Source: Annona cherimola
Taxonomy: Eukaryota > Streptophyta > Magnoliopsida > Magnoliales > Annonaceae
Direction of reading: 5' to 3'
NCBI GenBank assembly: GCA_030490835.1
Contig: CM059971.1
Span: 52,872,012-52,936,011 of the forward strand
DNA length: 64,000 nucleotides
In this document: positions 60,065 through 64,000 of the stretch, in pieces
Numbering within the stretch: position 1 is the stretch's first letter
Layout of the letters: each line of letters starts with the position of its first letter
The notes under the pieces: model-generated
Told to the model about the DNA's origin: nothing
Databases searched by the model: none
What the model saw: only the letters and a program-made list of their open reading frames with translations
Made by a program: the position numbers and the translations under genes

Positions 60065-61520
60065 TGATAACTCACGAAAATTCGAGTTATCATGGCCCAT
60101 TTCAAACTATTTTTGCGTGTTAGTCCAAGAGATTTTGTTTAGTTCATTTTTCACTTGTTTTGCATTTTAGGAGCATTATGTAGTTTTTACGTATTTTTAG
60201 TTCATTTATGTAGTTTTAGTCATTTTTGCAGGAAGGACGGACAATTACAGGCATGCGAGCGAGTCGAACGCAGAACGGAGCCAAGTGAAGAAGCAGGTAG
60301 GCTGGCGCCTAGGCGCCACCCTACAGGCTTTAGCCAGAAGTTCTAGCACCTCACACAGCAAATGCTTCCAGTGAGTTGGCGCCAAGCGCCGACATGGGGC
60401 GCCTAGGCGCCACTTCATGACCATACAGATGCATTCCAGAAAGCTTCCAAGTCACAAAGACTCCAGGGAGTTGGCGCCCAGGTTCCACGACGAATCCGCA
60501 CACGTGGGTTTCTGCACGTGTGCTGTACGAGCTGAATAGTTTAAATAGAAACCTAGGAATTTGTGCAAGAGGGGGAGAGCTGACGGAGCAGCCGCACAGA
60601 GAAGGAACAAAACCCATTTCAGACGTAATCCGAGGAGGAGATTCGATCTCGTTGGTGGAAGCTTCTGAGATTCAGTTTTCTCTTTATCTTTCTATTTCCT
60701 TTTCTCTGTTTTTCCTTGATACTTTCATTATGGATGTAAAGGATTTTTATGCCATGTCTTTGAGCTAAACTTCCATTAGATGGATAGTTAGGATGAATTG
60801 ATATCTAACTATATTGTTTTGGTTCTTTAAGATTCAGAAATGAATATTTGATTTCTACATGATTGTGCGATGTAGATTTACCCTTGCATATGTTGTCTAA
60901 TGCTTTTTACAAGATTAGCTACCTTGTAAGATGATTTAATTGCAAGATTAATCCTTGAAAAAGGGAAATCCCTGCCAGATTCATGTGCAGGGCATAGGTT
61001 TCTTCTTTGTTAAGAGGAGTTGTTTAATGGATAAGAATATACTGTTAAACCCTATGTAGTTATGAACAAGTTATGTATTTATCAATTCAATTTCATTTAA
61101 TGGCATGGGAACATAGCGATTAAATGAGATGTAATTAGCTTTATATGTGCTGGAAGATATATATAAGGACGATTGAACTTGGACTAGTAAATTCCTGCAC
61201 AATCTAATAAAAATGAACCAATGCGATATAGTTTAGATTCAAGGATTCACAACTATCCATCTGCCATCCCCAATCAATAATTTCCTTTTAGTATTCCAGC
61301 TATCCCGTGAAACTCTTATTTATTTCTTTTATGCATTTGGTATTTTCTTTCCTAATTATGAAATCCCTTTTCTATTTACCGAAAGCAATTTAACTAATTG
61401 ATAATCTTAGTTAGACCATATCCTCGTGGGAACAATACTTTACTTAGTCTTTATTACTTGATCGGCGCGTATACTTGCATTAAAATGAGTATTTTAATCA
61501 GACATATACGCAGCTCGTCA
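60065..61520 (+). mobile_element. Solo LTR (1.44-kb family), second copy
   Basis: TGATAACTC...GCTCGTCA with an exact 5-bp TSD ATAAT (60060-60064 and 61521-61525). It is the reverse complement of 3716-5152 and is 1456 bp. The first 28 bases are a hairpin (TGATAACTC..GAGTTATCA). GGCGCCTAGGCGCC-type palindromes occur at about 60304 and 60398. A TTTAAATAG box (60540) suggests + strand transcription. Confidence 0.87.
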
Positions 61521-63328
61521 ATAATCATGCATTTTATCATTATTTCATGCATTTTCATATTTTAACAATTCATATAAGTCATTTATCATTCGTTCATATA
61601 TATCCTTTCACATACATTCAACTTACAACACATAAATTATGTGTTTCCTAAAATTTTTCAACACAACAATTTATATCCTATTTCAGTATGATTAAACTTC
61701 TTGATTAACATATAATTTAGGGTTTAATTACAAAATTTTAATCCATTTATCATTGGGTTCCAAAACAGCAACGTTAAGACCCGTTTTTCATCCTTTCAAC
61801 GCCTCTTTTGATACTTAAATCAAAACAGATTTTTAATCCATAAATTCCAGAAACTAATCATGCTTTTCTTAACTCAAATTTAGGTTAATATCACATGTTT
61901 AAAATCCATATATTGGTTGCTTCCAAAACAGCAACTTCTACACATGTTTTGGATACTTTTTGCACCCTTCTTTGGACACCCTTTTATATATCCTTAAAAA
62001 TCTGATTTAGGGCATACCTTTCCAATATATTGTGGCCATCCAAAGTACCCTAATCCTAGCATATTTTACCCTCTAAATCATCCATAATTTAATTATTTAC
62101 AAAAAATCAATACAACATACATATAGGGTACTCATTTTAGCCCCATTTGGACGTTCCCATGCATATGCCCCAAAATCAGATTTAGGGCTATCTCTTTCAG
62201 CCCATGTAGGACGTCCAAAAGGTCCTTAATTTAGGGTACTTTACCCTAAAATTCACCTATAAATCATTTAAGCTACTCCTTGCATCTTATTTAACATAAA
62301 AATTGAAAAATCGGGTAATACATGAAACCCTAAGTTCTATTTTTGCTAAAATCTTTAACATATAACTAAATCAACATTTGTAACCCATAAGAACATGAAT
62401 CATGTCCTAATTATCATGCTTAAACCAAACAACAACTTAGCTTAGGGTTCCACGAAAATTCAAGATAAGTTTCATCTCAAAAATCAACCATAGTTTCCAT
62501 TCTCTCCCTCTTGAATCCTTGATTTCATATATATCATTCCATCTTCATTCAATACCCTCATCAAGGCATCATAAATCATTCTTCGAGGATTCTTTATGAA
62601 TCATATTCATGACTCATAAATAGAGGTAAGAAAACTTAGTTTAGATGATTCAAAACTCAAGATTCACTTGAATTGAATCAACTTTGAATCCAACTTTCTT
62701 TGCTTGAATCCCCTTCTCTTTCTTCCTCCTTTTCCTTCTCTTTTTATCCTCTTTTCCTCTTCTTTCCTTGCTGGATTTGGACACATCCAACGCTGCCTTG
62801 CTTGGGATTTTTTTTTGAGAATTTCTCTCTCCAACTTAGTATATGGACATCCCTTGGTATGAGCTCCATGTTTTATATTTTTTTTACCATCTTGTGGGAC
62901 CCACTTTGCCACATCTCTTGAGGGTAATTTATTTCCTTCTTATCCCTTGTTGACATGGCTAAATCTTACCCAAGTAAATTAGGTAATTATCATATATCAA
63001 AAATCATCAAAATCAGCTCATAAATGGACCATGTTGCTGTCCACTTTGGGAACGTCCCATGCAACAGCCATTTTTGGCATTTTGTGCCTCAAAATTTCAC
63101 TTGGTTTAATGGCCCATTACTTACCCTAGGTGCTTAGGTAATTAGATGCATATTTGGCAATTTTTAAAAATCAGAAATTGCATGTTTACTCCCCTTGGGC
63201 GTCACCATGCTTTGCCACATTTCCATGCCTCCTTGAGGCTATACCTTAGCCATTTAAACCAAGCATTTATTCTTTTGATTTTTCATGGATTTTAGCATTT
63301 TAGATAATTCATAAAATCCACTCAAAAT

Positions 63329-64000
63329 TGTTGGTCCCGAGTTAGTGGCAAAACCCAAGAGGGGAGGGGTGAATTGGGTTCTTTAAAAAATCTTTTGTAA
63401 ATAAAGACTTAACCCTTTGAGTAATTAATCCCCTTTTGAAAAGAGCTAGAGAGCAATAAAGATAAAGCAGTAAAAAGAGATATAACACAAGATTTATAGT
63501 GGTTCGGGCAAACCTTCCCTACTCCACTCTTCCAAGCTCACACTCTGTTGTGACTTGAGTTTCACTATGTATTCCACGAATACACTTAGAGTCACCGCTC
63601 TCTTCTAGATTTCAGCTCTAGGGGGCATATACAACTAGAGCCACTTGCTCTCTTCTAGATTCTAGCTCTAGGGGGCATAAGCAACTCACATGCAAAAGTA
63701 GGTGATGAGTCTCACTCCAATCACACCCTACTTTGCATATACTTGATCTTAGCTACCCAAGCTAAATCAAGTTCAATACAACAAGATGATGAAAATAAGT
63801 AAAAACTACACTTTACAGATTTGTGTAGGCAGTTTGAACTCGAGGAAGAAATCAAAGGCAGCTTGGATGATGATTGTTGAGGCAACTTGCAGTTTGAAGC
63901 TCTTTCTTCCTTTTGAAAAATCTCAAATATGGAGAAAAGGATTTGAAAATCTTTCTTGAACTTCTTTTCTCTCTATGATCCTTAGAGTAATGTGTATTGC
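63329..64000 (-). mobile_element. Copia (SIRE-like) LTR, right part outside window
   Basis: TGTTGGTCCCGAGTTAGTGGC matches the start of 19669-21325 in the same (inverted) orientation for several hundred bases (AACCCAAGAGGGGAGGGGTG, TGGTTCGGGCAA, CTACTCCACTCTTCCAAGC). The host LTR reads ...ATAATTCATAAAATCCACTC just before it. Whether it is a solo LTR or a full element cannot be seen. A ~55-bp stretch is duplicated in tandem near 63585-63680. Confidence 0.85.

Larger units (their letters stand above)
58564..64000 (-). mobile_element. Long LTR (TGTG family, member of the ~6-kb type), right end outside window
   Basis: It starts TGTGGCGCCCTAGCCCGAACG after the LINE, with a possible TSD AAGGA. The body parallels 10438-16416 (ATCCAGGGAGGCGCCGCCGG at 59262; TTTCTCTTTGCCTTTGCC at 59688; the TTGAATCC..CTTCTCTTTC block at 62705). 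It is interrupted by the solo LTR at 60065-61520 and the copia LTR from 63329. About 3.3 kb of its own sequence is visible. The 89- and 82-residue ORFs at 14681 and 62664 (-) occupy equivalent positions, but have no recognised domain. Confidence 0.75.

Overview
The window is a repeat-dense, AT-rich stretch of a flowering-plant nuclear genome. The evidence is Ty1/copia, chromovirus-like and LINE sequence, plant-type MITEs and tRNA-derived SINEs, and one spliced gene for a plant pectate lyase. A captured cytochrome P450 fragment resembling the CYP82 family, which is largely absent from grasses, points to a eudicot or magnoliid; the species cannot be named from sequence alone. Nothing prokaryotic, no CRISPR and no rRNA gene was seen.

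Layout. (1) 1-16463: a decayed SIRE-like Ty1/copia retrotransposon on the + strand. It keeps a partial 5' LTR, PBS, gag, protease, integrase, RT, RNase H, PPT and the start of a 3' LTR. Three solo LTRs interrupt it: 3716-5152, 7122-9620 and 10438-16416. (2) 16464-18182: a broken ORF of the 'putative plant transposon protein' type. (3) 19083-22118: a hAT transposon with an exact 8-bp TSD that carries a P450 fragment and is itself split by a copia solo LTR. (4) 22127-27520: mostly unassigned AT-rich DNA. (5) 27590-32523: an apparently intact six-exon pectate lyase gene on the - strand, with a fold-back MITE in intron 1. (6) 33901-50650: low-gene DNA filled with small elements: six Tourist-like MITEs including the TIR-degenerate ones, two SINEs, a small hAT, fold-back MITEs, a copia solo LTR and three (TA)n-flanked MITEs. 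(7) 50690-58563: a - strand LINE split by a 4.8-kb solo LTR that itself holds a second solo LTR and a MITE. (8) 58564-64000: a large LTR that runs off the window and contains a solo LTR and the start of another copia LTR.

Only the pectate lyase looks like a working host gene. The rest records repeated nesting: junctions with 5-bp (LTR), 8-bp (hAT), 9-bp (MULE-like) or 11-17-bp (SINE) target duplications could be read directly, so insertion order can be reconstructed. Solo LTRs far outnumber complete LTR elements. Structures deserving attention are the palindrome arrays in the copia U3 regions, the nearly 6-kb LTR, the P450-carrying hAT, and the MITE trio embedded in TA repeats.
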